Assembly (NCBI GenBank): GCA_964542425.1
Contig: CAZIUB010000027.1
Coordinates: forward strand, 43,329 to 107,328
DNA: 64,000 bases
Source of the DNA: Dongia_A sp964542425
GTDB taxonomy: Bacteria; Pseudomonadota; Alphaproteobacteria; Dongiales; Dongiaceae
Direction of reading: 5' to 3'
Part shown: positions 24,561 to 33,935 of the stretch, piece after piece
Layout of the letters: each line of letters starts with the position of its first letter
Numbering within the stretch: position 1 is the first letter of the stretch
Notes under the pieces: generated by a model
Told to the model about the DNA's origin: nothing
What the model saw: the letters and a program-made list of their open reading frames with translations, nothing else
Database searches by the model: none
Program-made: the position numbers and the translations under genes

Positions 24561-25304
24561 ATGGGAACGGGGGAGGTCATGAGGGCGAAAAGGCATCAGC
24601 CGGCGCGAATCCGGCGGGGGATCACCCGGGCGATCGCCACCGCGATCGGGCTGGTGCTGTGCCTCAGCGTCTCGCTCACGATCGCCTATCGAGTGCTGCC
24701 GCCGCCCGTGACGCCGCTCATGGTGCTCCGCCTGTTCGAGGGCGAGGGCCTGGCCAAGGAATGGGTCGGTTATGATTCGATCTCGCCCAACTTGGCTCGG
24801 GCCGTGATCGCCGCCGAGGATTCCGGGTTCTGCGAGCATTGGGGTTTCGACTTCGCGGCGATCGAGGCGGCGTGGAAGCGGCTGCAAAAGAAGCCGACGG
24901 CCCAGCGCCTCAAGGGTGGATCGACGATCAGCAACCAGACCGCCAAGAACGTCTTCTTGTGGCCGGGCGATTGGCTGGCGACGCGGATCCCGCGCAAGGC
25001 GATCGAGCCTTATTTCACCCTCCTGATCGAGTATTTCTGGAGCAAGCGGCGAATTCTTGAAGTCTATCTGAACGTGGTCGAGTGGGGCCACGGAATCTAT
25101 GGCGCCGAAGCCGCGGCACGTGCCCATTTCAATAAACCGGCGCTGGAATTGACGCGACTTGAGGCAGCACTCCTGGCCGCGACCCTGCCCAATCCAAGAC
25201 GCTGGAACGCCAGTCAGCCGACCGATTATCTCCGCAAGCGTGCCGCGACCATCCAGGCTCGAATGAACGATACGCCGGACCCGGCGGGCGACCCCTGTCA
25301 CTAG
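24561..25304 (+). CDS. mtgA: Monofunctional peptidoglycan glycosyltransferase
   Basis: 247 residues. One N-terminal membrane anchor (ATAIGLVLCLSVSLTIAY) precedes a GT51 domain. The catalytic Glu is in AVIAAEDSGFCEHWGFD, and the other GT51 motifs are RLKGGSTISNQTAKNVFLW, KRRILEVYLNVVEWG and GIYGAEAAARAHF. It polymerises lipid II into glycan strands in the periplasm. ATG 24579 behind GGGGGAGG is an alternative start. The reading frame ends CCC TGT CAC TAG, and that TAG is the first CTAG of repeat C-1, so the element provides the stop codon. Confidence 0.92.
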   Translation: MGTGEVMRAKRHQPARIRRGITRAIATAIGLVLCLSVSLTIAYRVLPPPVTPLMVLRLFEGEGLAKEWVGYDSISPNLARAVIAAEDSGFCEHWGFDFAAIEAAWKRLQKKPTAQRLKGGSTISNQTAKNVFLWPGDWLATRIPRKAIEPYFTLLIEYFWSKRRILEVYLNVVEWGHGIYGAEAAARAHFNKPALELTRLEAALLAATLPNPRRWNASQPTDYLRKRAATIQARMNDTPDPAGDPCH

Positions 25305-25469
25305 TGTCCCGATTCTGAAATTCGCCAGACCACCAGGCGATACCCCGAGCGAATTTCAGAATCGAAAGGACATTGGCAATTTATTGCGTCTTGTGTCGTA
25401 TTCGGTTTCGAAGTTCGCTTGGCGCTCCTGGCCGCGTGATCTGGCGAACTTTAAAAACCACGACACTAG
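25301..25469 (+). repeat. Family C element, copy C-1
   Basis: Hairpin 1 arms are CGATTCTGAAATTCGC and GCGAATTTCAGAATCG, framed by AGTGTCC and GGACATT. Hairpin 2 arms are GTGTCGTATTCGG...GTTCGC and GCGAAC...CCACGACAC. The ends are perfect CTAG. The left CTAG holds the mtgA stop and the right one is shared with A-12. Confidence 0.88.
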
Positions 25470-25614
25470 CGCCAACTTTCGAAGATGCGTGATCCATGAA
25501 GCACGCCCATCGTTCCACGAAAGTCGGGCCCCATGTTGCCAAACGAAGGTACCCGCCGGCGTGCGACTTCCGGGGTCACTTGGCTCAAATCGGCCATCGG
25601 CGACGGCGGGTGCC
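25466..25614 (+). repeat. Family A element, copy A-12
   Basis: CTAGCGCCAACTTTCG starts hairpin 1, and hairpin 2 (GTACCCGCCGGCG ... CGACGGCGGGTGC) faces tupB. It directly abuts C-1. Nothing else is recognised in 25615-25719. Confidence 0.87.
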
Positions 25615-25719
25615 GGATGTGAGCGCCACCAATTCGGCGACCAGGCCCCGTGCCCGGCCACGCCATTTGCCGCCGCTATCGGCATGGCTTGGGTTTCGGG
25701 TCGCCGTTATTCTGGCGTC

Positions 25720-26442
25720 ATGAACGAGATTGCCGCGGATCCCTCGCTGGCGGCATCGCCCTTCTTTCTGGCGCTGCGGCTGATGACGACGCTTGATCCC
25801 GGCCTGGTCGAGATTGTGCAGCGCTCGCTGTTGGTCAGCCTGGCGGCACTCTTGCTCGCAACCGCGATCGGCTTGCCGCTGGGGGCCCTGGTGGCGATCG
25901 CGCGGTTCCCCGGGCGGGGCGCGATCGCGGTCATGCTCAGCGCGTTCATGGGCCTGCCTCCCGTGGTCGTCGGCTTGGTCGTCTATCTCCTGCTGTCGCG
26001 ATCCGGTCCGCTTGGAATCCTTGGTCTGCTCTACACCCCCACCGCGATGGTGATCGCGCAGGCCATCCTGGTCACCCCCATCATCGCCGCGGTCACCCGG
26101 CAGACCATCGCCGATCTGTGGCAGGAGTACCGGGAACAGTTGTTGTCGCTGGGCGCCACGCCCACTTCCGCCATGTCGGCCTTGATTTGGGACGCGCGGG
26201 CGAGCCTCTCGACCGCGATCCTGGCTGGATTCGGGCGCGCGACCGCCGAGGTCGGCGCGGTCATGATCGTGGGCGGCAACATCGATCATGCCACCCGCAC
26301 CATGACCACGACCATCGTGCTTGAGACCAGCCGGGGCAATCTGGCCATGGCGTTGGCCCTGGGCTTGATCCTGATCTGTTTATCCTTGGCGGTGAACGGG
26401 GCGGTCGTGGCGCTCCGCGATTACGGACCCAGGGGAGATTGA
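25720..26442 (+). CDS. tupB: Tungstate-type ABC transporter permease TupB
   Basis: 240 residues from ATG 25720. It has five to six membrane segments and the EAA-like loop QEYREQLLSLGATPTSAMSALI of importers. RSLLVSLAALLLATAIGLPLGALVA and FGRATAEVGAVMIVGGNIDHATRTMT are typical of TupB/WtpB permeases. It forms the inner-membrane channel for the oxyanion. It lies 16 bp before tupC and converges with the tupA binding-protein gene. The molybdate-versus-tungstate choice rests on TupA similarity. Confidence 0.85.
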   Translation: MNEIAADPSLAASPFFLALRLMTTLDPGLVEIVQRSLLVSLAALLLATAIGLPLGALVAIARFPGRGAIAVMLSAFMGLPPVVVGLVVYLLLSRSGPLGILGLLYTPTAMVIAQAILVTPIIAAVTRQTIADLWQEYREQLLSLGATPTSAMSALIWDARASLSTAILAGFGRATAEVGAVMIVGGNIDHATRTMTTTIVLETSRGNLAMALALGLILICLSLAVNGAVVALRDYGPRGD

Positions 26443-26458
26443 GGGGGATTGAGCGGCG

Positions 26459-27139
26459 ATGTCGCTACGCTTGGAACATCTAAGCTTCCGCCGCGGCGAT
26501 CAAATCCTGGTCGGTCCGATCGACGCCGAATTGGCCATCGTGCCGCGGACCGTTATCCTCGGCCCGAACGGTGCCGGCAAGAGCCTGCTGCTTCGGCTTT
26601 GCCATGGATTGCTGGCACCATCGACGGGCCACGTTCATTGCGCGCTCAAGCAGGCGATGATCTTCCAGAAGCCGGTCTTGCTGCGCCGTTCTGTCGCCGG
26701 AAACATCGGTTTCGCGCTGGCACTGGCACATGTGCCTCGGGCACGGCGGGCGGTGCGGATCGACGAGGCACTGGCGCTCACCGGATTACAGGCCAAGGCG
26801 CGCCAACCGGCGCGCTCGCTCTCGGGGGGCGAACAGCAATTGCTGGCGCTCGCCAGGGCCTGGGCGACCCGGCCGGCGATCCTGCTGATGGACGAACCCA
26901 CCGCCAGTCTCGATCCGGCAGCCACCGAAGCGGTGGAAAGGCTGGTTTTTCAGTTGTCGGCCGGTAGCACTCGCGTGCTCATGACCACGCATGACCTTGG
27001 ACAGGCGCGCCGGATCGCGAACCAGATCGTTTTCTTGCACCACGGAAAAATGTTGGAGCAGCTACAGACCCAAACGTTCTTCGCCGGGCCTGGAACAGCC
27101 GAGGCGCGTGCCTTCATCGACGGCAATCTCAACTGGTAG
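26459..27139 (+). CDS. tupC: Tungstate-type ABC transporter ATP-binding protein TupC
   Basis: 226 residues with Walker A GPNGAGKSLLL, signature SLSGGEQQLLALARA, Walker B ILLMDEPTASLD and H-loop MTTHDLGQARRIA. It energises TupB. The ATG at 26459 lies behind a purine-rich GAGGGGGATTGAGCGG. It forms one transcription unit with tupB and faces tupA across 65 bp. A decayed relative of its C-terminal part lies at about 28630-28855. Confidence 0.85.
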   Translation: MSLRLEHLSFRRGDQILVGPIDAELAIVPRTVILGPNGAGKSLLLRLCHGLLAPSTGHVHCALKQAMIFQKPVLLRRSVAGNIGFALALAHVPRARRAVRIDEALALTGLQAKARQPARSLSGGEQQLLALARAWATRPAILLMDEPTASLDPAATEAVERLVFQLSAGSTRVLMTTHDLGQARRIANQIVFLHHGKMLEQLQTQTFFAGPGTAEARAFIDGNLNW

Positions 27140-27204
27140 GCTGTACGTTCGCCTCGATCGCCGGGGCCTTTTTCGCGCACTCACCGGAAAATAGACCGGC
27201 CGTT

Positions 27205-28047
27205 TCACTCCTCGGCGGAAAAGAAGGCCTGGGCACCCCCGATTCGGAAAGCGTCGATCGCGCCCTGGCCGTCGGGCGACAGCATCCAATCGATGAAGGC
27301 TTGACCGTCGATGGCCTTCACATGCGGGAATCTCTCCGGGTTGGCCAGGATGATGCCGTATTCGTTCTTCAGCGCCGGATCGCCTTCGACCAGCACCACC
27401 AGATCGGCCTTGTTGCCGAAGGCGGCCCAGGTGGCCCGGTCGGTGAGGACATAGGCCTCCATCGCGGAGGCCGCATTGAGGGTGGCACCCATGCCCGAAC
27501 CGAGCGACTTGTACCACTGCCCCGAGCCCAGCGTCGGATCGACACCCGCCTGTTGCCAGAGTTTCATTTCCGCCTTGTGGGTGCCGCTATCATCGCCACG
27601 CGAGGCGAAACTCGCGCCGGAAGCGGCGATGAGCGCCAGGGCCTCGGCGGCGCTGGCTCGCCTCTTGATTCCGGCCGGGTCGCTGCCGGGACCGGCGATC
27701 AGAAAATCGTTGTACATGAGATCGTCGCGGCGAAGGCCGAAGCCTTCGGCCACGAATTGCTCCTCGGCTGGCCGGTTGTGAACCACCAGCACATCGGCAT
27801 CGCCACGCTTGGCCGATTCGATCGCCTGGCCGGTGCCCTTTGCCACCACGCGCACATCGATCCCGGTCTGGTTCTCGAATTTCGGCAACAGCCAGTCGAA
27901 CAGGCCGGAATCGGCGGTCGATGTGGTCGAGGCGACGATGATGAAGCGCTCGCCGGCACTGGCTGAACCCGGCGCCGATAGAGCCGCGATCGCCATCAAG
28001 CCCGCCAACCGCAACCATGCGTGTGGCCAGTTGAATTTACCCTGCAT
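27205..28047 (-). CDS. tupA: Periplasmic tungstate-binding protein TupA
   Basis: 280 residues with a Sec signal peptide (LAGLMAIAALSAPGSASA). The TupA hallmark ASTTSTADSGLFDWLLPKF, then VVAKGTGQAIE, GDADVLVVH and SRGDDSGTHKAE, are all present and contribute oxyanion ligands in this family. It binds tungstate in the periplasm for TupBC. The start ATG has GAGG 6 nt upstream. It is transcribed toward tupBC, so the transporter is encoded by two convergent units. Specificity over molybdate is inferred from the family. Confidence 0.9.
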   Translation of the reverse strand: MQGKFNWPHAWLRLAGLMAIAALSAPGSASAGERFIIVASTTSTADSGLFDWLLPKFENQTGIDVRVVAKGTGQAIESAKRGDADVLVVHNRPAEEQFVAEGFGLRRDDLMYNDFLIAGPGSDPAGIKRRASAAEALALIAASGASFASRGDDSGTHKAEMKLWQQAGVDPTLGSGQWYKSLGSGMGATLNAASAMEAYVLTDRATWAAFGNKADLVVLVEGDPALKNEYGIILANPERFPHVKAIDGQAFIDWMLSPDGQGAIDAFRIGGAQAFFSAEE

Positions 28048-28149
28048 TCTTTTCCTCGTTTGAATCGAAATTACTCCGCCGATCGGTTTCGCGGGGTGGA
28101 TTTACCAGCACAAAACGAACTTTGTCAGTGCCGGCTATCGCGAGATTGG

Positions 28150-28240
28150 CCGATTCGAGCCAAATGACCCGGCCAGCACCCTCCGACGGGCGATCCCTTG
28201 CCCCGGCCAGCACCTTCCGGCGGGCGATCTTTTGCCCCGG
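28150..28240 (+). repeat. Two eroded family A hairpin-2 remnants
   Basis: The segment GATTCGAGCCAAATGACC plus CCAGCACC...CGGGCGAT, typical of hairpin 2 of family A, occurs once fully and once in part, without hairpin 1. These are probably deletion leftovers. Confidence 0.6.
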
Positions 28241-28243
28241 ACC

Positions 28244-28413
28244 CTAGTGTCCCGATTCTGAAATTCGCCAGACCACCTGGCGATACCCCGAGCGAATTTC
28301 AGAATCGAAAGGACACTAGCAACTTATCGAGTCTAGCGTCGTATTCGGTTTTACAAGTTCGCTTGGCGCTCCTGGCCGCGTGATCCGGCGAACTTTAAAA
28401 ACCACGACACTAA
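28244..28413 (+). repeat. Family C element, copy C-2
   Basis: It is almost identical to C-1 through both hairpins. The internal junction here is a perfect GGACACTAG, so hairpin 1 alone is CTAG-bounded. The left end is CTAG and the right end CTAA. Confidence 0.88.
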
Positions 28414-28499
28414 ACCCCCGCCATGTCGGACCAAGCCGGGCACCCGACCACGTCGATTGCCGGCATGATCGGCATGGGTCGGGCTTCAAATCGGCGCCA

Positions 28500-28627
28500 C
28501 GCTAATGGCCCGCGACCGACATTCCGCTCCAGGGGCATGTTGGCCCGGACCGCTAGCAATTTCAACGTGTTGTGGTGCGACGCCAACACGATGAGAGGAA
28601 CAAGAAGCATTGGCGTCGCACCACTAG
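28500..28627 (+). repeat. Family B element, copy B-2 (diverged, stem preserved)
   Basis: The hairpin 2 arms read GTGGTGCGACGCCAA and TTGGCGTCGCACCAC, a perfect 15-bp stem whose sequence differs from the other B copies. Hairpin 1 keeps the shared CGACCGACATTCCGCTC. The ends are GCTAATG and CACTAGC. Confidence 0.8.
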
Positions 28628-28629
28628 CA

Positions 28630-28855
28630 TCAACAGCGAGATGGCCTCGGGACCCGTCGCCGACGGCATCGCCATTCCTTCTGGTGCCGGGGCCGTAGGA
28701 CAGACCCGCTGGCGGTCCTACAGCCTCCGAGGCGGCCGAGAAGCTCGTCCACCAATTGTCGGAGGTGGGGGCGCGTTCTGACGACTACTCATGATCTTGA
28801 GCAGGAACCGCCGATTGCACACCAGATCGTGTGTTTTTGCACCAAGGTAGGCTGC
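28630..28855 (+). pseudogene. Decayed ABC transporter ATPase fragment (TupC-like C-terminus)
   Basis: A reading frame at about 28728-28793 gives SEAAEKLVHQLSEVGARS, which aligns with TEAVERLVFQLSAGSTR of tupC. After a frame change HDLEQEPPIAHQIVCF aligns with HDLGQARRIANQIVFL, the H-loop region. Upstream, ARWPRDPSP and PFLL are compatible with the region before Walker B. Several frameshifts and stops show it is dead. It lies on the + strand beyond the start of tupA, between B-2 and the kinase leader. The segment 28856-29038 shows only an AT-rich leader with CCAATCGGTGATTGG. Confidence 0.6.
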
Positions 28856-29038
28856 TAATTTGATTTCAAACGCGGTCGTTCGCTGCCGCCCCGGGAACCG
28901 CTTAGGCGCGCGCCTTCATGTAGGGCTTTCCCAATCGGTGATTGGCGGATTCATGTCGATCGGCAAGGTGATGTTTCGGCTTATACTTAATGAATTGTTA
29001 GCCGGCAATTCGCATAATCCAAGGCGGTTCGTCGTCCT

Positions 29039-32008
29039 ATGACGGGGAAGCTCGCAAAGTTCATGACCAGCGATACGCCCGCACGAGCAACGCCGCCGAA
29101 GGGGTACGGCCTCGCTCAGTACCACAGCGGTGCCCAGACCACTCGATTGATCCGGGCGATTCCGGTCGCCATCATCGTCCTTTCGTTGGCGTTTTCCGCG
29201 GTTGCAATCTACGGCCTGTGGAAAATCGACCTTGCCGAATCCAGAATGACGCTGGAGCGCTTGTCGCTTGCCGCCACAAAGCAGACCCAATGGCAGATCG
29301 ACCGCCTCGAGCAAGTGATGCAGGCTGGCACGGTCTGGCTGGCGCGGATGGACGAAACCGAGAACGTGGCCAATCTGCGCTTGCAGGAGCGTTTCCAGCC
29401 CAGGCTGCAGGCCTTGGAAGCCGTCGAATCCCTGATCATCAGCAATGCCGAGGGCACCCTTCGCGTCATCACGCGCGAGACCGTGGCGGTACCGGCCACC
29501 GGATTCGATCCGCGCCCGCTGTTTGAACTCTATCGGCGCGATCCCGAGCGCGACCTCGTCATTGGCCGCGCGTTCTGGATGCCCTCGGGCAAGACCTGGG
29601 CCTTTCCGTTCTCGCATCGTGTGCTCGATCCAGAGGGAAATCTGGTCGGAGCGATCACCGCCCTCATTCGCGCCGACGTGATCGCCGAGCGTTTCGATTC
29701 CATTGCGCCAAGCGGCGATTTTCGCATTTTGTTGTTGAACAGCGCGGACGAAATCCTTGCCGGACGGCGCAACGAGGGCAATTCCCGGGCGACGGAGCCC
29801 AATGCCGCCCCGATCGGCGATGGCGGATTCTACCCGGACTGGCGGGCACTGCCGGTCGAAGGCCACCTGGCCTATGCGCGGACGCTGAACGATTTTCCGC
29901 TTCAAGTCGTGGCCTTGCTGCCCAGTTCGGCCCACCAGGCGCGGTTTCGCGGCCAGGCGGTCCTGGTGGTGGGAATCGCGATGGCGGCGGGGATCGGGTT
30001 GACCGCGATCGCGAGCCTCTTGGGAATGCGCATTCTGGCTGCCCAAAAGCAGCTGCGCGAGGAGCGCGATTTCGTCGATCGCGTGATTGATTCGGCGGAT
30101 GCCATGGTGCTCCTGCTCGACCGGCAAGGCACCATCCTTCGGCGCAACGCCGGCATCTCGAAGTTGCGCAACGCCGCGACCATCGAGGCGGCGAGGACGC
30201 TGGCCGAGCTATGCGCCCACGACCACAATTCCCGGATCGACGACGCCCTGGATCGCGCCATTTTCCATGGCCACTCGGAATTCGAAAGCAATTTGACGGA
30301 TGCCAATGGACTTCCCGTGATCATCAGCTGGACCATTTCGACCTTGCCCCAGGGGGCGAGCGTGTCGGGCGCCCTGGTCTGCGTCGGCGCCGACATCACC
30401 GAATTGCGCCAGTCCTGGCATTCCCTGTCGCGCAACAACGCGATCATGAAGCATGTGCTGGCCATGGCGAAGACCTATTACTGGATCGGCCGGCCGACCG
30501 AGGCGCTTGACGACATTTCCGGCGAGGGCATGACCTATTCGAGCGGTGCTTCGGAAATGAACGCGGTTCCCGAAACGGCTCTCCATGTTTCCACCTCAAG
30601 TTTAATCGAACGCGTCCTTCACCCCGATGATCAAAGACCATACATGGACGGATTGGCCACGTTCCTCCAAGGAACGGAGCGACGCTATGGTTACGCCTAT
30701 CGGCTGCGGCGCGCCAATGGCGGCTATCGGCATTGCGTCGGCGTCATGGAGAAAATCCAGGACGATTCCGGCGGCATCGCGGAAATCATCGGTGTCGAAC
30801 AGGACATCTCGGAACTCTCCCAGGCCAATGCGCTCTTGGCCGAGAACGCAATCAAGTTGCGCCGCGCCCATCGCCTGGCGAGCCTCTGCTTCATGACAAT
30901 GGATGCCACCGCGCCGATATTGCGGCTGGAGCCGAATTTGACCGGATTTTCCGACGAAGCGGCGAACATCCTGGGCCATCCGGCGGATCATCTCAACGAG
31001 GATTCCAGGGCCTATCTCGACCGCGTGATCCATCCCGACGACCGCGACCGCTTCCGCGCCGAGTGGGCGGCCTTCATGGAATCCGCCGACAAGGGGGCCA
31101 AGTTCGAGCATCGCATCCTTCATGGCGACGGCGTGCAGCGCCATGTACGGGTAAGCGTCGAGAAGGCTTACAGTCTCGCCAGACAGCTGGCGCAGATCGT
31201 CGGCGTCATCCAGGACGTGAGCGGCCAGCGCCGCCGCGAATTCGAGCTTCTGGCCGCCAAGCACGAGGCCGAGGTCGCCAACCGCGCCAAGACCGAATTC
31301 CTGGCCAATATGAGCCACGAATTGCGCACGCCCTTGAACGCGGTCATCGGGTTTTCGCAATTGATCCGCGACCAGAATTTCGGGCCGGTCGCCGAACGCT
31401 ATGTCGGCTATGCCGATGACATCTATCGAAGCGGCGAGATGCTTCTGGATTTGATCAACGATATCCTTGATCTGTCGCGGGTCGAAACCGGACGCCAGGA
31501 GCTGAGCGACGACATCGTCTGCCTGCAGGACCTGCTTCAGGACTGCGGCAAGGTACTTTCCGCCCGCGCCGGCGAAGGGGACGTTCGGATCGACATCACC
31601 GAGGACACTGCCGGGATCGGCTTGCGCGTCGACCAGCGCGCCATCAAGCAGGTCATGCTCAACGTACTGTCCAATGCGGTCAAATTCACGCCGCCCGGCG
31701 GGTCGGTCAAGGTCTCGGCCGGACTGATCCCGGGCGGTGCGGTGGAAATCCGAATCGCCGACACCGGAATCGGCATCGATCCGGCGGTCATCAAGGATCT
31801 GTTTCAGCCATTTCGCCAGGCCGATTCGCAGATCAGCCGCCATTATGGTGGTACCGGGCTCGGTTTGGCCATCAGCCGCAGTCTCATCCGCCTCCATGAT
31901 GGCGACATTCAATTGGAGAGCCAGAGGGGACAAGGCACCATTGTGCGTATGGTCTTGCCGGCCGATCGCACCATTCCCGCGCATTTCCCGGGACGGAAAC
32001 TGGCCTAG
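29039..32008 (+). CDS. Membrane-bound multi-PAS sensor histidine kinase
   Basis: 989 residues. TM1 (IPVAIIVLSLAFSAVAIYGL) and TM2 (AVLVVGIAMAAGIGLTAIASL) frame a roughly 240-residue periplasmic domain of dCache type. Cytoplasmic PAS or PAC modules follow (about 340-460, 470-600, 610-740), with FVDRVIDSADAMVLLLDRQG and HPDDRDRFRAEW. HisKA has FLANMSHELRTPLNAVIGFS (His near residue 759). HATPase_c has NVLSNAVKFTPPGG, DTGIGI and YGGTGLGLAIS. There is no receiver domain and no response regulator gene nearby, so the partner is unknown. The start ATG 29039 has only a weak AAGG upstream; ATG 29063 is an alternative. Confidence 0.9.
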   Translation: MTGKLAKFMTSDTPARATPPKGYGLAQYHSGAQTTRLIRAIPVAIIVLSLAFSAVAIYGLWKIDLAESRMTLERLSLAATKQTQWQIDRLEQVMQAGTVWLARMDETENVANLRLQERFQPRLQALEAVESLIISNAEGTLRVITRETVAVPATGFDPRPLFELYRRDPERDLVIGRAFWMPSGKTWAFPFSHRVLDPEGNLVGAITALIRADVIAERFDSIAPSGDFRILLLNSADEILAGRRNEGNSRATEPNAAPIGDGGFYPDWRALPVEGHLAYARTLNDFPLQVVALLPSSAHQARFRGQAVLVVGIAMAAGIGLTAIASLLGMRILAAQKQLREERDFVDRVIDSADAMVLLLDRQGTILRRNAGISKLRNAATIEAARTLAELCAHDHNSRIDDALDRAIFHGHSEFESNLTDANGLPVIISWTISTLPQGASVSGALVCVGADITELRQSWHSLSRNNAIMKHVLAMAKTYYWIGRPTEALDDISGEGMTYSSGASEMNAVPETALHVSTSSLIERVLHPDDQRPYMDGLATFLQGTERRYGYAYRLRRANGGYRHCVGVMEKIQDDSGGIAEIIGVEQDISELSQANALLAENAIKLRRAHRLASLCFMTMDATAPILRLEPNLTGFSDEAANILGHPADHLNEDSRAYLDRVIHPDDRDRFRAEWAAFMESADKGAKFEHRILHGDGVQRHVRVSVEKAYSLARQLAQIVGVIQDVSGQRRREFELLAAKHEAEVANRAKTEFLANMSHELRTPLNAVIGFSQLIRDQNFGPVAERYVGYADDIYRSGEMLLDLINDILDLSRVETGRQELSDDIVCLQDLLQDCGKVLSARAGEGDVRIDITEDTAGIGLRVDQRAIKQVMLNVLSNAVKFTPPGGSVKVSAGLIPGGAVEIRIADTGIGIDPAVIKDLFQPFRQADSQISRHYGGTGLGLAISRSLIRLHDGDIQLESQRGQGTIVRMVLPADRTIPAHFPGRKLA

Positions 32009-32093
32009 AGTTCCCGGTTTGCCTTGATCTTGCCGGCCCTGGCGTTATCTATGAGGCGGGCAATCTCGCATTGCCGTGAAGCTGGAGGCGGAA

Positions 32094-33935
32094 TTGGGCA
32101 CCTATCGATCGCGGACCACGACGCACGGCCGCAACATGGCGGGCGCCAGGGGCTTGTGGCGGGCCACCGGCATGAAGGACGGCGATTTCGGCAAGCCGAT
32201 CATCGCCATCGCCAATTCCTTCACCCAATTCGTGCCCGGCCATGTCCATCTCAAGGATCTGGGCCAGATGGTGGCCCGAGAGATCGAAAGCGCGGGCGGG
32301 GTGGCCAAGGAATTCAACACCATCGCCGTCGATGACGGCATCGCCATGGGCCATGACGGCATGCTCTATTCGCTGCCCTCGCGCGAGATCATCGCCGATT
32401 CCGTGGAATACATGGCCAATGCGCACTGCGCCGATGCCCTGGTCTGTATTTCCAACTGCGACAAGATCACGCCCGGCATGCTGATGGCGGCGATGCGGCT
32501 CAACATTCCGGCGGTGTTCGTTTCCGGCGGACCGATGGAGGCCGGCAAGGTGATCGTGGGCGGCAAGGAAAAAGCCATCGATCTGATCGACGCCATGGTC
32601 GCGGCGGCCGATTCCAGCGTCAGCGACGAGGACGCGGCCAAGTACGAAAAATCAGCCTGCCCGACCTGCGGCTCCTGCTCGGGCATGTTCACCGCCAATT
32701 CCATGAACTGCCTGACCGAGGCCTTGGGCCTCGCACTGCCGGGCAACGGCACCACGCTCGCCACCCACGCCGACCGCAAGGAGCTGTTCCTGCGCGCGGG
32801 CCGCGTGGCGGTGGAGCTTTGCAAACGCTTCTACGAGCAGGGCGACGAGAGCGCGCTCCCCCGCTCGATCGCCAATTTCCAGGCCTTCGAGAACGCGATC
32901 ACGCTGGACATCGCCATGGGCGGCTCGACCAACACGGTCCTGCATCTGCTGGCCGCGGCCCATGAGGGCGAGGTCAATTTCACCATGGCCGATATCGACC
33001 GGCTGTCGCGGCGCGTTCCCAACATCTGCAAGGTGGCGCCCGCCGTTCCCGACGTGCATGTCGAGGACGTTCACCGGGCCGGCGGGATCATGGCCATCCT
33101 TGGCGAACTCAATCGCGGCGGATTGCTCCACGACCAGGTCAAGACCGTGCATTCCAAGACGCTCGGCGAGGCGCTGGCGCTTTGGGACGTGCGGGTGAAC
33201 GCCGATCCCAAGCTGCACCACTTTTTCAAGGCGGCGCCGGGCGGCGTGCCCACACAGGTCGCCTTCAGCCAGGACCGACGCTTCGAGGAACTCGATCTCG
33301 ACCGCGCCAACGGCGTCATCCGCGACATCGAGCATGCTTTTTCCAAGGATGGCGGCCTGGCGGTGCTCCACGGCAATTTCGCCCAGGACGGCTGCATCGT
33401 GAAGACCGCGGGGGTCGATTCCTCGATCCTCAAATTCTCCGGCCCGGCGCGCATTTTCGAGAGCCAGGATTCGGCCGTCGAGGCGATCCTGCTCAACCAG
33501 GTCAAGGCGGGCGATGTCGTGGTGATTCGCTACGAGGGGCCCAAGGGCGGGCCGGGGATGCAGGAAATGCTCTATCCGACCTCGTATCTGAAATCCAAGG
33601 GCCTGGGCAAGGTCTGCGCGCTGGTGACCGATGGGCGCTTCTCCGGCGGCACGTCGGGACTTTCCATCGGCCATGTCTCGCCCGAAGCGGCCGAGGGCGG
33701 GGCCATCGCCCTCATTCGCGAAGGCGACCGGATCGACATCGACATCCCGAACCGGGCCATCGATGTGGGCGTCGACGAGGCCGAGCTGGCGGAGCGCCGC
33801 CGGCACATGGTGGGCAAAAACAACAATGCCTGGCAGCCGGCCGAAAAGCGCCATCGCAAGGTCACGACCGCGCTCAGGGCCTATGCCGCGCTCACCACCA
33901 GCGCCGCCAGGGGTGCGGTGCGCGTCGTACCGTGA
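32094..33935 (+). CDS. ilvD: Dihydroxy-acid dehydratase
   Basis: 613 residues. The enzyme makes 2-keto acids for Ile, Val and Leu in the cytoplasm. Fe-S ligands lie in VCISNCDKITPGMLMAAMRL and SACPTCGSCSGMFTANSMNC. Other markers are NFQAFENAITLDIAMGGSTN and TDGRFSGGTSGLSIGHVSPE. I chose TTG 32094 because GGAGG lies 5 nt upstream and translation then begins GTYRSRTTTHGRNMAG, which matches the family start. GTG 32076 is in frame but lacks a ribosome-binding site. The stop abuts the convergent DUF2272 gene. Confidence 0.94.
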   Translation: MGTYRSRTTTHGRNMAGARGLWRATGMKDGDFGKPIIAIANSFTQFVPGHVHLKDLGQMVAREIESAGGVAKEFNTIAVDDGIAMGHDGMLYSLPSREIIADSVEYMANAHCADALVCISNCDKITPGMLMAAMRLNIPAVFVSGGPMEAGKVIVGGKEKAIDLIDAMVAAADSSVSDEDAAKYEKSACPTCGSCSGMFTANSMNCLTEALGLALPGNGTTLATHADRKELFLRAGRVAVELCKRFYEQGDESALPRSIANFQAFENAITLDIAMGGSTNTVLHLLAAAHEGEVNFTMADIDRLSRRVPNICKVAPAVPDVHVEDVHRAGGIMAILGELNRGGLLHDQVKTVHSKTLGEALALWDVRVNADPKLHHFFKAAPGGVPTQVAFSQDRRFEELDLDRANGVIRDIEHAFSKDGGLAVLHGNFAQDGCIVKTAGVDSSILKFSGPARIFESQDSAVEAILLNQVKAGDVVVIRYEGPKGGPGMQEMLYPTSYLKSKGLGKVCALVTDGRFSGGTSGLSIGHVSPEAAEGGAIALIREGDRIDIDIPNRAIDVGVDEAELAERRRHMVGKNNNAWQPAEKRHRKVTTALRAYAALTTSAARGAVRVVP

